From contig NZ_JAKZAI010000003.1 in NCBI RefSeq assembly GCF_023156235.1, positions 62,001 through 126,000 of the forward strand: DNA of 64,000 nt. Reading direction: 5' to 3'. The stretch is from Marinobacter goseongensis (lineage in GTDB: Bacteria > Pseudomonadota > Gammaproteobacteria > Pseudomonadales > Oleiphilaceae). Both the position numbers and the translations under genes were made by a program. Below are positions 43,306 through 51,954 of this stretch, one piece after another (position 1 is the first letter of the stretch; each line of letters begins with the position of its first letter). The notes under the pieces were generated by a model. The model saw nothing but the letters and a program-made list of their open reading frames with translations. It made no database searches and had not been told where the DNA came from.

Positions 43306-44324
43306 GGCTGTCTCCGGTGGAACAGGTCTGCCGGCATCAGGTTGTCGGGATCGGCGCCGGTGAGGGTCAGTAACCGATGCAGGTCGGCAACCCGTTTATC
43401 GGTCTGGGGGGCAGGTGTGCCGGTTACAAAGCCGTCCCGCAGGGCCTCAAACACGCTGGCTTCCGGATCGCCCATGATCGGCCGCAGCCGCTGCCAGTGT
43501 GAGTCGTCTGCGAGTTCCGTCTTCGCCTGATGCAGGGAGCCAGCAAAACGGTCGACCAGCGAACGGTGATCCGCAGCCCAGTCTGCTGGAAACACATACC
43601 CCAACACCGGCAGGTTGCGATCCATATCCAGGGCATCCAGCAGGTCTGCCATCCCGAAGGCGGAGCGCCAGCCGCCCTCTCCCATCAGTCGGGCGGCGAA
43701 GTGCCAATAGGTCACAATCACGTCCGCCTGTTCCCGCTTCAGGGCCTGGCTGAGCAGTGGCGGCGCCGCAAACTGGATGTCGGCGGATTCGGTCAGGGTG
43801 ATACCCTGCTGTTCTGCGACTCTCTGGAGCAGTATCCAGCCTTTGCTGTCCGGGCCGCCGGCAACGCCAATGCGCTTGCCGGACAGGTCGGCCACGGAGC
43901 GAATGTCGGAATCTTCCGGCACCACGATGTCACCAATCCGGGACGAGAAAGGCACATACCGATAGGGGGTTCCCGCCTCGAACCGGGACTGCGTCCAGAG
44001 CAGGTCGGCCACAGCGCCGTTTACCGATCCACTGGTCACTGCCAGCCGCGAGGCCGGGAGGTTGGCCACCAATTTGAGTTCAAGGCGATAGCCGTTCTTC
44101 TGGTCCAGCTCCCGGTGCAGTATGTGGTCCAGTTCCCAGTGGGCGGTGCCGAACTGCAGCACGCTGACGGACAGCACTGGCAGAGGTGAAGAGTCTCTAT
44201 CACTGGCATGGCCGAAACCTGCCAGCAAAAAGACGAACAACAGCGTTGGCACGGCCCGCAGGAATGGTCGAGGGGCGGCAGCAGAGGATTCACGATCGGG
44301 CGTTGTTATTGGTTGTTGGTTCAT
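43302..44324 (-). CDS. NitT/TauT-type ABC substrate-binding protein
   Basis: A 340-residue periplasmic binding protein. After a cytoplasmic N-terminus of about 22 residues it has a hydrophobic signal (FLRAVPTLLFVFLLAGFGHA). Two lobes follow, with QFGTAHWELDHIL near 58 and GKRIGVAGGPDSKGWILLQ near 150. Close relatives are found beside PQQ-alcohol dehydrogenase regulators, but the ligand is not known to me. Its promoter region shares 169 bp with the divergent erbR gene and contains GTACTTTGG (44362-44370), a relative of the CCAAAGT element on the opposite strand. Confidence 0.82.
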   Translation of the reverse strand: MNQQPITTPDRESSAAAPRPFLRAVPTLLFVFLLAGFGHASDRDSSPLPVLSVSVLQFGTAHWELDHILHRELDQKNGYRLELKLVANLPASRLAVTSGSVNGAVADLLWTQSRFEAGTPYRYVPFSSRIGDIVVPEDSDIRSVADLSGKRIGVAGGPDSKGWILLQRVAEQQGITLTESADIQFAAPPLLSQALKREQADVIVTYWHFAARLMGEGGWRSAFGMADLLDALDMDRNLPVLGYVFPADWAADHRSLVDRFAGSLHQAKTELADDSHWQRLRPIMGDPEASVFEALRDGFVTGTPAPQTDKRVADLHRLLTLTGADPDNLMPADLFHRRQP

Positions 44325-44361
44325 CCCTCCACGATACGAAGCCCGCTACCAGGCAAGAATA

Positions 44362-44370
44362 GTACTTTGG
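44362..44370. promoter_or_regulatory. CCAAAGTAC-like element between the ABC operon and erbR
   Basis: GTACTTTGG on the plus strand (CCAAAGTAC on the minus) matches 27140-27148 upstream of pqqA over nine bases. It sits 38 bp before the minus-strand binding-protein ATG and 124 bp before erbR. It may be part of an ErbR autoregulatory circuit; this rests on sequence likeness only. Confidence 0.35.
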
Positions 44371-44493
44371 TGCCTGTTTTTTGGTGCGATGGTCGTATTC
44401 AACCGGCGGCGCATATCGCGTGTAATGAAATCATCACAATAATAACCAGAGGCTCAACTCCGATCCCGGAATGCCTTTGTACAGGAGGCCGCC

Positions 44494-45267
44494 ATGCTTG
44501 ACGAGCTCGATGCCGCACTCACTTCCGAAAAGCGCTATGATGCAGCGGAAGCCATTCCCGAAACTGACCACCACCAGGTAGATGCACCCATGGAGCCGGC
44601 TTACAAGATTCTGATCGCCGACGACCACCCGCTGTTTCGCGAAGCCATCAGCAGCGTGATCTCCTCAGGATTCGTCGGCAGCGAAATCATCGAAACTGCC
44701 GATCTCGACAGCGCCCTGGACATCACCCGTGAAAACGATGACCTCGATCTGATCCTGCTGGATCTCAACATGCCCGGCATGCATGGCCTCAACGGTCTGA
44801 TCTCGCTGCGCAACGAAGCCCCCACCATTCCGGTGGTGATCGTGTCTGCGGAAGAGGACAAACAGGTAGTGCTGCAGGCCATCACCTACGGCGCCTGCGG
44901 TTTCATCACCAAGTCGTCGCCCCGGGCCCAGATGACCGAAGCCATCCAGCAGATCCTTAATGGCAACGTCTACCTGCCCTCGGACATCATCCGTACCGGC
45001 AAGGAAAGCACCAATCGCCGCAGCCGCCATGAGGACAACCCCATCTCCCCGGAGCTGCTGAACTCCCTGACCCGCCGCCAGCTGCTGGTGCTGGAGCGGA
45101 TGTCCAAGGGAGAGTCCAACAAGCAGATTGCCTACAATCTGAACATCGCAGAAACCACCGTGAAAGCCCACGTGTCTGCCATCCTGCGCAAGCTCGGGGT
45201 GCATAACCGGGTGCAGGCGATTCTGTCGGCCAGTGATGTGGATTTCAGCCAATATCTGAAGCGGTAA
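44494..45267 (+). CDS. erbR: LuxR-type response regulator ErbR (AgmR)
   Basis: A NarL-family response regulator of 257 residues. Receiver: DD at 43-44, D90 in [10 protein letters not shown], Lys in FITKSSPR. Helix-turn-helix at about 190-245 ([34 protein letters not shown]). It resembles P. aeruginosa AgmR/ErbR throughout, including the terminal FSQYLKR. In that species ErbR controls the cytochrome c550 and pqq operons. The ATG at 44494 has AGGAGG 5 nt upstream. This gives a 32-residue acidic extension before the usual start (44590), which lacks a comparable ribosome site. It converges with nahK (3-bp gap). Confidence 0.9.
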   Translation: MLDELDAALTSEKRYDAAEAIPETDHHQVDAPMEPAYKILIADDHPLFREAISSVISSGFVGSEIIETADLDSALDITRENDDLDLILLDLNMPGMHGLNGLISLRNEAPTIPVVIVSAEEDKQVVLQAITYGACGFITKSSPRAQMTEAIQQILNGNVYLPSDIIRTGKESTNRRSRHEDNPISPELLNSLTRRQLLVLERMSKGESNKQIAYNLNIAETTVKAHVSAILRKLGVHNRVQAILSASDVDFSQYLKR

Positions 45268-45270
45268 CCC

Positions 45271-47532
45271 TTATCCCCGCAAGAGGTGGTTCAACACGCT
45301 GCGCAACTTCAGCGGCTTCACCGGCTTGTTCATCAACAGATGGCCACGCTCACGGATGTGCTGCTTGAGCTCGTTGGTGTAGTTGGCGGTGATCATCACC
45401 ACCGGTGCCGGGTCATGGCGACGGCGGTTGATTTCCGCCACTACGTCCACGCCGTTTTCATCATTGTCCAGGTGGTAATCCGCCAGAATCAGCTCCACCG
45501 AGCCGGTGGCAGGGTCCAACTGGCGCTCGAGATCGTCCAGTGACACCGCCGTGACCACCCGGCAGTCCCAGCCTTCCAGCAGTGTTTTCATACCCTGGCA
45601 GATGGACGGATCGTTATCAATCACCCAGATTATCGCGCCTCCGAGGCCACCGTCACAAGCCGATATCCGATTCTGGTCCGGTACCGGTCGCCTCGGTTGC
45701 AGTTGCCCGAGCGGCACCCTCACGCTGAATACGGAGCCCTTGCCTTCAATGGAGGAGACCGTGACTTCATGCCCCAGGATTCGCGAGATTTTGTCCACGA
45801 TCGCCAGTCCCAGCCCCAGCCCCTTGTCGGGCTGCGAACCCGCTGGCCGGATGCGTTTGAATTCCTGGAAGATCTCCGTCAACTTGTCGGCCGGTATCCC
45901 CGGCCCCGTGTCCCAGACCTGCAGCAACACATGATCCTTGTGCCGGCGGCAGCCCAACAGGATCCGGCCGCTGCCGGTGTAGCGGATGGCATTGGTGAGG
46001 AAATTGCGGAGAATGCGGGCGAGCAGCTGGGAGTCGGATTCCACCGCCACCGAGCAGGGCACGAAGTCCAGACTGAGCCCCTCAGCAACGGCCATTTGCC
46101 GGAATTCCCGAGCGATGTTGTTCAGCAGATCCCGCAGATCAAAGACGGTCACGTCAGGCTTGATCACACCGGCATCCAGTTTGGAAATATCGACCAACGT
46201 ACCCAGCAGGTTTTCGACGTCGTCCAGCGACGTACTCACCGAACGCACCAGGCTCTCGGCCTTGGGCCCGAAGGATTGCTCCAGCAGCGCGCTGGTGAAC
46301 AGGCGGGCCGCATTCAGCGGCTGCAACAGGTCGTGGCTGACCGCCGCCAGGAACTTGGTTTTGGAGAGATTTGCCCGCTCTGCCTCGAGCTTGGCATCCC
46401 GCAAGCGGGCTTCCACCGTGGCCCGCTCGGCGATTTCCTGGCGCAACTGACTGTTCAGGCCGGTGAGGGCCGCGGTGCGCTCCTTGACCCGGCGCTCCAG
46501 GTGATCGTATGCCTGCTCGAGTGCCAGTGCGGTCTTGCGGCGCTCGGTGATGTCACGGATCAACACAAAGAACCCGATGATATCACCCTGGTCGTCAACA
46601 TTCGGCACGTAGGAGCGGAGCATGTGACGCACTTCGCCCTGCTCACCGGTTTCCTCAAACTCGAAGGTCACATTGTGGCCCGCCATGACTTCCAGAATCT
46701 GCGGTAACAGCCGCTGATAAAGCTGCGGGCTGTGAACGCGATCCAGGCGTTTGCCCAGAGGCGAGGTTCCCTGGCGGCCATACCAGGCCGCGTAGACCTT
46801 GTTGCAGAACTGAATGGTCATGTCCGCGCCGATGTAGGCAATCAGCGCCGGCACGTGGTCCGTGACCACCCGGATCCAGCGCTCACTCTCTTCCAGCGCC
46901 TTGATGCGCCGGGCCATTTCGCTGTTCTTGACGTCGGTGATGTCGGAATAGAGCACCACCAGGCCACCTTCCCGGGTCGGCCGCTCGGTCATCTGCACCC
47001 AGCGACGATTGGATAACAGGAACACCACCCCCTCGGCCTCCTCGTGGCTGTGCTCCTCGACAATCAGACCCGAGTTGACGGCACTCGCCTTGACCTCACT
47101 GATGGAGGTCCCCGGCTCCGGTGCGTCAAGTCCGGCGTAACGCCAGTAGCTGCGGAAACGGCTGTTGCTCTGGATCAGGCGGTGCTGCCGATCGAACAGC
47201 ACAAAGCCATCGGCAATGCTCTCAATGGCATCGCTCAGACGCTGGCGGGTGGTCTCGGCTTCCTCTCGGGCCCGGTTCAGTGCCTTGTTACTGCTCTTCA
47301 GTTCTTCCATGGTCTGGTTCAGGGCATCGGTGCGTTCACGCACCTGCTCCGCCAGCACCACCGAATGCTCGAACGCGGCGTACGGCTCCGGCTTGTGGGA
47401 CGAGCCCGATTCCACACGGACAATCAGCGCATCGCGGATCCTTCGCAGGCGCTCGTTCTCGGCCTCAAGTTCGGCGACACGCCGGTCCCGATCCACTTCC
47501 GCAGTAACCTCAGTCTTGTCCGGAGTGGACAT
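45271..47532 (-). CDS. nahK: Hybrid sensor histidine kinase NahK (ErcS')
   Basis: A soluble hybrid kinase of 753 residues. An N-terminal coiled coil (about 10-115) is followed by PAS domains (about 120-230 and 245-370), another coiled coil, and HisKA with AVSHDLLQPLNAARLF. HATPase (NFLTNAIRYTGSG, DTGPGIP, GLGLGLAIV) and a receiver with ILADYHLDNDENG complete it. It resembles P. aeruginosa NahK/ErcS', partner of the NO-responsive protein NosP. ATG at 47532 overlaps nosP by 23 bp; the ATG at 47613 is deeper inside nosP and rejected. It shares architecture with the ErcS-like kinase at 18960, probably by old duplication. Confidence 0.87.
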   Translation of the reverse strand: MSTPDKTEVTAEVDRDRRVAELEAENERLRRIRDALIVRVESGSSHKPEPYAAFEHSVVLAEQVRERTDALNQTMEELKSSNKALNRAREEAETTRQRLSDAIESIADGFVLFDRQHRLIQSNSRFRSYWRYAGLDAPEPGTSISEVKASAVNSGLIVEEHSHEEAEGVVFLLSNRRWVQMTERPTREGGLVVLYSDITDVKNSEMARRIKALEESERWIRVVTDHVPALIAYIGADMTIQFCNKVYAAWYGRQGTSPLGKRLDRVHSPQLYQRLLPQILEVMAGHNVTFEFEETGEQGEVRHMLRSYVPNVDDQGDIIGFFVLIRDITERRKTALALEQAYDHLERRVKERTAALTGLNSQLRQEIAERATVEARLRDAKLEAERANLSKTKFLAAVSHDLLQPLNAARLFTSALLEQSFGPKAESLVRSVSTSLDDVENLLGTLVDISKLDAGVIKPDVTVFDLRDLLNNIAREFRQMAVAEGLSLDFVPCSVAVESDSQLLARILRNFLTNAIRYTGSGRILLGCRRHKDHVLLQVWDTGPGIPADKLTEIFQEFKRIRPAGSQPDKGLGLGLAIVDKISRILGHEVTVSSIEGKGSVFSVRVPLGQLQPRRPVPDQNRISACDGGLGGAIIWVIDNDPSICQGMKTLLEGWDCRVVTAVSLDDLERQLDPATGSVELILADYHLDNDENGVDVVAEINRRRHDPAPVVMITANYTNELKQHIRERGHLLMNKPVKPLKLRSVLNHLLRG

Positions 47533-48790
47533 CAGGCTGGCCAATGACCACCCCCGTAAACGTCTGGTTGATGTGCATACCGTCAAACTGCTCGCCGTAG
47601 GTGTTGAAGCCAATGACCTTGTGGTGCCTGAGAAACTCCGAAACCGCGTCCACCTCGCCGGTCAGCTCGGCTTCCAGGCGCCGCAGAAAACAGTCGCAGC
47701 CGATGGTGACCAGCGGTGGCCCCACGTCTCGCTCGGCCGCCTCAATCTGGATGCGCACGCTGTCCAGCAGCGATTCCGGCTCCATGGCGGTCATCACGAT
47801 GCCGGTCTCCACCGCGCAGTAGAAGGTCAGGCTTTTATCCGCATTCACCCGCTGGATCGAGCGCACAAAATAATGACCACCGATTTTCACCCCCAGAGGC
47901 CGCAGCGCAAACATCTTGCGGTCCAACGCTTCCACGTCGACACCCACGGCCCGGGCGTAGGCATCGGCAGCGGGCTCTGCGTTAAGCTCGAACACCGTGC
48001 GGCTCTGGGCACAGGCGCGGGTGACCACCAACTTGTCATCGCGCTCAACCATGTGGTGGGTGGAAAATACCCGGAAATCGAGAGGCGTGTTCACCAGCAT
48101 GACCGTAGCGGCACTGGTGTGGAACTGGCCATCAAAAAACACATGGGTATTGGCCAGGCGCTCGTCGTCCCCCGCTGAACCGCCGAATTGAGGAATGCTG
48201 CCCAGTGCGGCGTTGAGAGTAGCCAACACCAGCTCCTCACGGCTGGAAAGCCCGTCCAGCAAGGTAATGGCAAACGTGTTGCCTTTGACCGGGGCCAGCC
48301 TCGCGTCCCGGCAGGTGGCCAGCAGACCGTCGATCACCCGCTGAGCGCTCTGCAGGGTAAACCGGTCCAACTCGCGGATCAGCGCGCAGTCGATGGCAAA
48401 ATAGCGTTGATCGAAGCCGATGGCGGTGATATAGCCCCGGCCGTAGCCGTCGGGCGTGATTTCCCCTGCTGACGTGCAGCCACACACGCGGATGCCCTGG
48501 AAGGCATGTTCCAACGCAATACCAAGACGACCCAGATCGTATTCTGCGGAGCAGAAGAACAGCACGCAGCCCAAATGCTCATGGTGCAACTGGCTGGCCA
48601 GGTTGGTGGCCGCGAGCATGGGGTCTCGAACGTTGGAGCTCGCAACCCGGACGGCAGGCAGAGTGGTCACTGGCCTCATAAACGGGGATCCCGAAACCGA
48701 TTGGCTTTCTACCGATTCTACGGCATTCGCGCAGGCAGCCAATGCGACTTCAGTGCTTTTGATGGGCGCGCCAAAATGGTCGTAAGCCAT
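47510..48790 (-). CDS. nosP: FIST-domain protein NosP
   Basis: A soluble FIST N/C-domain protein of 426 residues: FIST_N about 45-240 (VLFFCSAEYDLGRLG, GCTSAGEI) and FIST_C about 250-400. In P. aeruginosa NosP binds haem and nitric oxide and is encoded with NahK, whose activity it inhibits. The same overlap and order are seen here. The haem-ligand His was not identified with certainty. ATG at 48790 is 13 nt from GGGGG, a loose spacing. An internal ATG (MRPVTTLP, 37 residues in) is possible. Confidence 0.83.
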   Translation of the reverse strand: MAYDHFGAPIKSTEVALAACANAVESVESQSVSGSPFMRPVTTLPAVRVASSNVRDPMLAATNLASQLHHEHLGCVLFFCSAEYDLGRLGIALEHAFQGIRVCGCTSAGEITPDGYGRGYITAIGFDQRYFAIDCALIRELDRFTLQSAQRVIDGLLATCRDARLAPVKGNTFAITLLDGLSSREELVLATLNAALGSIPQFGGSAGDDERLANTHVFFDGQFHTSAATVMLVNTPLDFRVFSTHHMVERDDKLVVTRACAQSRTVFELNAEPAADAYARAVGVDVEALDRKMFALRPLGVKIGGHYFVRSIQRVNADKSLTFYCAVETGIVMTAMEPESLLDSVRIQIEAAERDVGPPLVTIGCDCFLRRLEAELTGEVDAVSEFLRHHKVIGFNTYGEQFDGMHINQTFTGVVIGQPDVHSGQD

Positions 48791-48828
48791 TGATTAAAGT
48801 ACCCCCTGAATCAATGCCTGGTGGCGCT

Positions 48829-48854
48829 GCCGGTTTGCTCGGAGGCAAACCGGC
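48829..48854. terminator. Strong hairpin between nosP and the porin gene
   Basis: GCCGGTTTGC (48829-48838) and GCAAACCGGC (48845-48854), a perfect 10-bp stem with a 6-nt loop. It lies 66 bp after the porin stop on the minus strand. It lacks a T-run, so it may work with Rho or as a 3' stabiliser. Confidence 0.5.
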
Positions 48855-48919
48855 ACTTTAGTCCTACGTGCACCCGCCCGCCGCAGCGGCGTCCTGCCGC
48901 CAATCCGGCCGGTGGCTGC

Positions 48920-50023
48920 TCAGAACATCACAACCGCGCCCAGAGCAAGCGTGTCGGCGTCTGCGGCGTCAGCACCGGTGGACTTGATCTGCTGCTCAAA
49001 CATGTTGTACTCCGCCACCAGCTTGAAGTTGCTGTTGATGTCATGGAACACAGCGACCGAGGTGTTCTCGGTTTCGAAATCACCCTGGTCGGAATCCGTC
49101 TCACCGTAGGACACCACAAACCGGTTTGCGCCCAAGGTGTAGGAGCCCTGGATCAGATAGCCGTCGGCGTCTTCTTCGGCAATAGGCGCCGCGGTGTCTG
49201 ACAGCAGCACCGGCACGTCACCCTCGGAGGTAAAACCGGAAGCCGTCAGCGACAGGCCTGCCACCGATGCTTTCAGGCCATAGCCAAGACCCTGGCTATC
49301 CACTTCTGTGGTGGCATTCTCCGAGCTCTGGTGACGACCATTGAGCCAGCCGGTCAGAGCCACGCCGCTGAGGTCGGCACTGTAGGTCACCTCCGCCTCA
49401 AAACGGGGGGCAGACTGCTCGGATTCGGTACCCGGGGTGGTATTGGCAGGCTCGAAGATGCCGGCAGCCACCTTCAGACCGCCCAGGTCCGGCGTGCGGT
49501 AGGTAATCTGGGCGGACGGATTCGGGTAAGGGTAACCGGTGCGGATGTTGCCGAAGGAAACACCGGTGGCGGCGCCGGGAGAACCGAAACCCATCAGAAT
49601 CTCGTCCAGGAAGATATTGGAGCGGGAGAACAGGCCGAAGTCCTTACCAATCAGCACCTGACCGAAACTGCCTTCGACCGTTGCGTAAAACTGACGCACA
49701 TCGATGGCCGTGTCCGTTGGTGACTGCAGGCTGTCGTTGATCGTGGTCCAGAAGGACGAGCGGCCGCCGAGTGTCAGATCGCCCATCTCTTTGCTGAAGT
49801 TGAAGCCGATGGTGTTGGGCAGAAAACCCATCTTGACGTCGGAGTTGCGGGTATCGGCCACCTTGTCATCACGATTGACGTAAAACGCATTGAAGTAGCC
49901 GTCTACCGAAAGGCTGGTGCCATCCTCGTTATAGACATCAATCGCGGCATGAGCCCCGCCACTGGCGCCCAATGCGACGGCAAGCGCCATTGCCAGTCCG
50001 GACTTCTGAAATTTGTTGTTCAT
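48920..50023 (-). CDS. Outer-membrane porin
   Basis: A Gram-negative porin of 367 residues: signal peptide ending AHA at about 27, alternating beta-strand pattern throughout, and a C-terminal aromatic residue (LGAVVMF), the outer-membrane assembly signal. It begins IDVYNEDGTSLSVDGYFNAFYV, typical of the OmpC/porin_4 type in marine gammaproteobacteria. It may admit alcohols or other small solutes, given its position at the island's edge. That link is only positional. ATG at 50023 has GGGGGAA upstream. Confidence 0.88.
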   Translation of the reverse strand: MNNKFQKSGLAMALAVALGASGGAHAAIDVYNEDGTSLSVDGYFNAFYVNRDDKVADTRNSDVKMGFLPNTIGFNFSKEMGDLTLGGRSSFWTTINDSLQSPTDTAIDVRQFYATVEGSFGQVLIGKDFGLFSRSNIFLDEILMGFGSPGAATGVSFGNIRTGYPYPNPSAQITYRTPDLGGLKVAAGIFEPANTTPGTESEQSAPRFEAEVTYSADLSGVALTGWLNGRHQSSENATTEVDSQGLGYGLKASVAGLSLTASGFTSEGDVPVLLSDTAAPIAEEDADGYLIQGSYTLGANRFVVSYGETDSDQGDFETENTSVAVFHDINSNFKLVAEYNMFEQQIKSTGADAADADTLALGAVVMF

Positions 50024-50195
50024 AGTTCCCCCGTTGTTTTTGGAAATCTGGGATCGGAACCTCGAATCATCCGATGGTCCCAGGCGCAGCTCTGTCGCCT
50101 GACTTTCATCGTCGGCGAAGGCGCTATCAGGGGAAATGCGTCAAGGGAGCAGGTTTGCTGATCTTTTAGGAGGCCAGCAAAACAGGACTTTGGGA

Positions 50196-51611
50196 TTACG
50201 ACCCGCTGAAGGCGTGCAGCTCTTCGAGGCAGTCCGCAAGGAATTGCGAGGGGGAATCCAGCACGGCTTCATCCGCGACGATGCCGAACTGGACCTGGCC
50301 GGCGTAGCTGACAATGCTCACCCCGAGGCCAATATCGCCGGCCTGGGGCACCCAGAACATCTGCTCGGTGATGCGGCAACCGGCCAGATACCGCTCTTCC
50401 CGGGACCCGGGCACGTTCGACACCACCGCGCTGGCCTTGCGATAGAACACGTCAGCCACTGGCTGCCGCCACGGCTCAGGCACCAGTGAGGCGCTGGCAG
50501 TCAGGCCCCAGGCAATCCCGGGCTGCCAGCTTTTCTTGAGCCGGCGGGTTTCATGCTTGATCCGGTACAAGCGTTCCAGCGGGCTGGCACCGTCCACCGG
50601 CAGGGGCACGAACACGGTGCCGAAACAGTTACCCAGAGCGCCGGGATCGGGCTTGATGCCCGCCGGTAACTGGCTACGAATGTCCACCGGCACCGCGGCG
50701 TGGAGAACAGCCTCATCCAGGTCGCTCTGACCGGCGGCAAGCTGTTTGCGTACCGCAGCGGCCACGCAGCTGAGCAGCACGTCGTTGATGGTCACGCCGG
50801 TGGTGGTGGCGATCTGCTGGAACCGATCCAGGGCCACCGGAGCCGACCAGCAACACTGCCGGCGCCCCAGCAACGGGCGTTTGAGGGCGGAGGGCGAATC
50901 CTCCGGCTCAACCAGAAATTGGCTGACTTCATTCACCAGCTTCAAACCGGAGTGAGCCACACGCTCAAGCACACGACCGGCGCTCTCGAGGCTGCCGGAC
51001 ATGCCCTCGGTCTCACCGCCCGCGTTACCTGAGCGAGAGCCGGACGCGGCAGCCACCTCTTCACCAATCAGATCTTTCAGCCAACTGCCGGCGGCCATGC
51101 TCCAACGCTGCAGGTCGGCCTGCTCGGGGCCACCATAAATGGCTGGCAGCTGGCGTGGCGATGGCGGGCAGATGCGTTCGAACACACTGAGCAGTGACAA
51201 ACCATCGGCGTAGCAGTGGTGCATGCGCAGGATCAGCGCCGCGCCCCCCTCCGCGTGGGGAGCAAGCCAGAACTTCCAGAGTGGTCGATAGGGCGGCAAT
51301 GGCTGGTTCAGACGGGCAGACACCCACTGCTGAAGTTCGATGTTGGTAAAAGGCTCTGGAGCGACCTTGAGATGGTGGCGCAGATCGAACACGGTGTCCT
51401 CCTGCCACCACCAACCCGGCGCGCGCCGCACCGGCAGATACCGGAACCGCGCCCAGGCGAGCCAGTAGATGTCCAGAAATGCCCGCAGGCGAGATTCCGT
51501 CAACCCCTCCACCCGCATCATAACGGTAATGGTCATGGGGTTTTCGGGGCGCTCCAGAGCCAGCCATGCCGAGTCCACAGGTAACAGGAGATGTGAGTCC
51601 TCTTGGTTCAA
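50196..51611 (-). CDS. Wax ester synthase / diacylglycerol acyltransferase (WS/DGAT)
   Basis: Bifunctional acyl-CoA:alcohol/diacylglycerol acyltransferase of 471 residues that makes wax esters and triacylglycerols for storage. The catalytic HHCYADG (H131, H132, D136) is intact. PVDSAWLALERPENPM at 11-26 is the family's N-terminal motif. The second conserved region (INDVLLSCVAAAVR near 260; NCFGTVFVPLP near 320) is present. Marinobacter species carry several such enzymes. It has no operon partner. Confidence 0.92.
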   Translation of the reverse strand: MNQEDSHLLLPVDSAWLALERPENPMTITVMMRVEGLTESRLRAFLDIYWLAWARFRYLPVRRAPGWWWQEDTVFDLRHHLKVAPEPFTNIELQQWVSARLNQPLPPYRPLWKFWLAPHAEGGAALILRMHHCYADGLSLLSVFERICPPSPRQLPAIYGGPEQADLQRWSMAAGSWLKDLIGEEVAAASGSRSGNAGGETEGMSGSLESAGRVLERVAHSGLKLVNEVSQFLVEPEDSPSALKRPLLGRRQCCWSAPVALDRFQQIATTTGVTINDVLLSCVAAAVRKQLAAGQSDLDEAVLHAAVPVDIRSQLPAGIKPDPGALGNCFGTVFVPLPVDGASPLERLYRIKHETRRLKKSWQPGIAWGLTASASLVPEPWRQPVADVFYRKASAVVSNVPGSREERYLAGCRITEQMFWVPQAGDIGLGVSIVSYAGQVQFGIVADEAVLDSPSQFLADCLEELHAFSGS

Positions 51612-51954
51612 ATCTGGCTGTCCCCGGGGTGAATGGATAGAACAAAAGTGTCAGGCGAATCCCACATTGTGCCAGACAACCGGAGTCGCCTCCATAAGAC
51701 CGGTCGCCCCGCCAACTTACAAAAAATTACACGCGTGTAACCCTACACTTCTATACTGGTTATAAGGATTAGTGAAATGGTTATGACTGAAGGCCAAGAG
51801 TTTTTCAGCAAACCAAGCAGCCTATTGGCCGTGGACCTTCGTAAATTAAGTAGCCAGCGCCAATAACGCCGGCCAGCGAACGCGATACAACAGTGACTAT
51901 CAGCGCAGTCCAACACCAATAACAGTCTTTCACGGTGCTGACAGGAGAACGGTT
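51612..51954. other. 343-bp gap with a 14-bp palindrome
   Basis: No established gene. TTACACGCGTGTAA (51727-51740) is a perfect 14-bp palindrome of the TetR-operator kind, midway between the divergent WS/DGAT and hydrolase genes. TATACT at 51752-51757 could be a rightward -10. A 29-codon frame, ATG 51777 to TAA 51866, has AAGGA 8 nt upstream; it encodes MVMTEGQEFFSKPSSLLAVD and ends SQRQ. It is possible but unproven. Confidence 0.4.
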
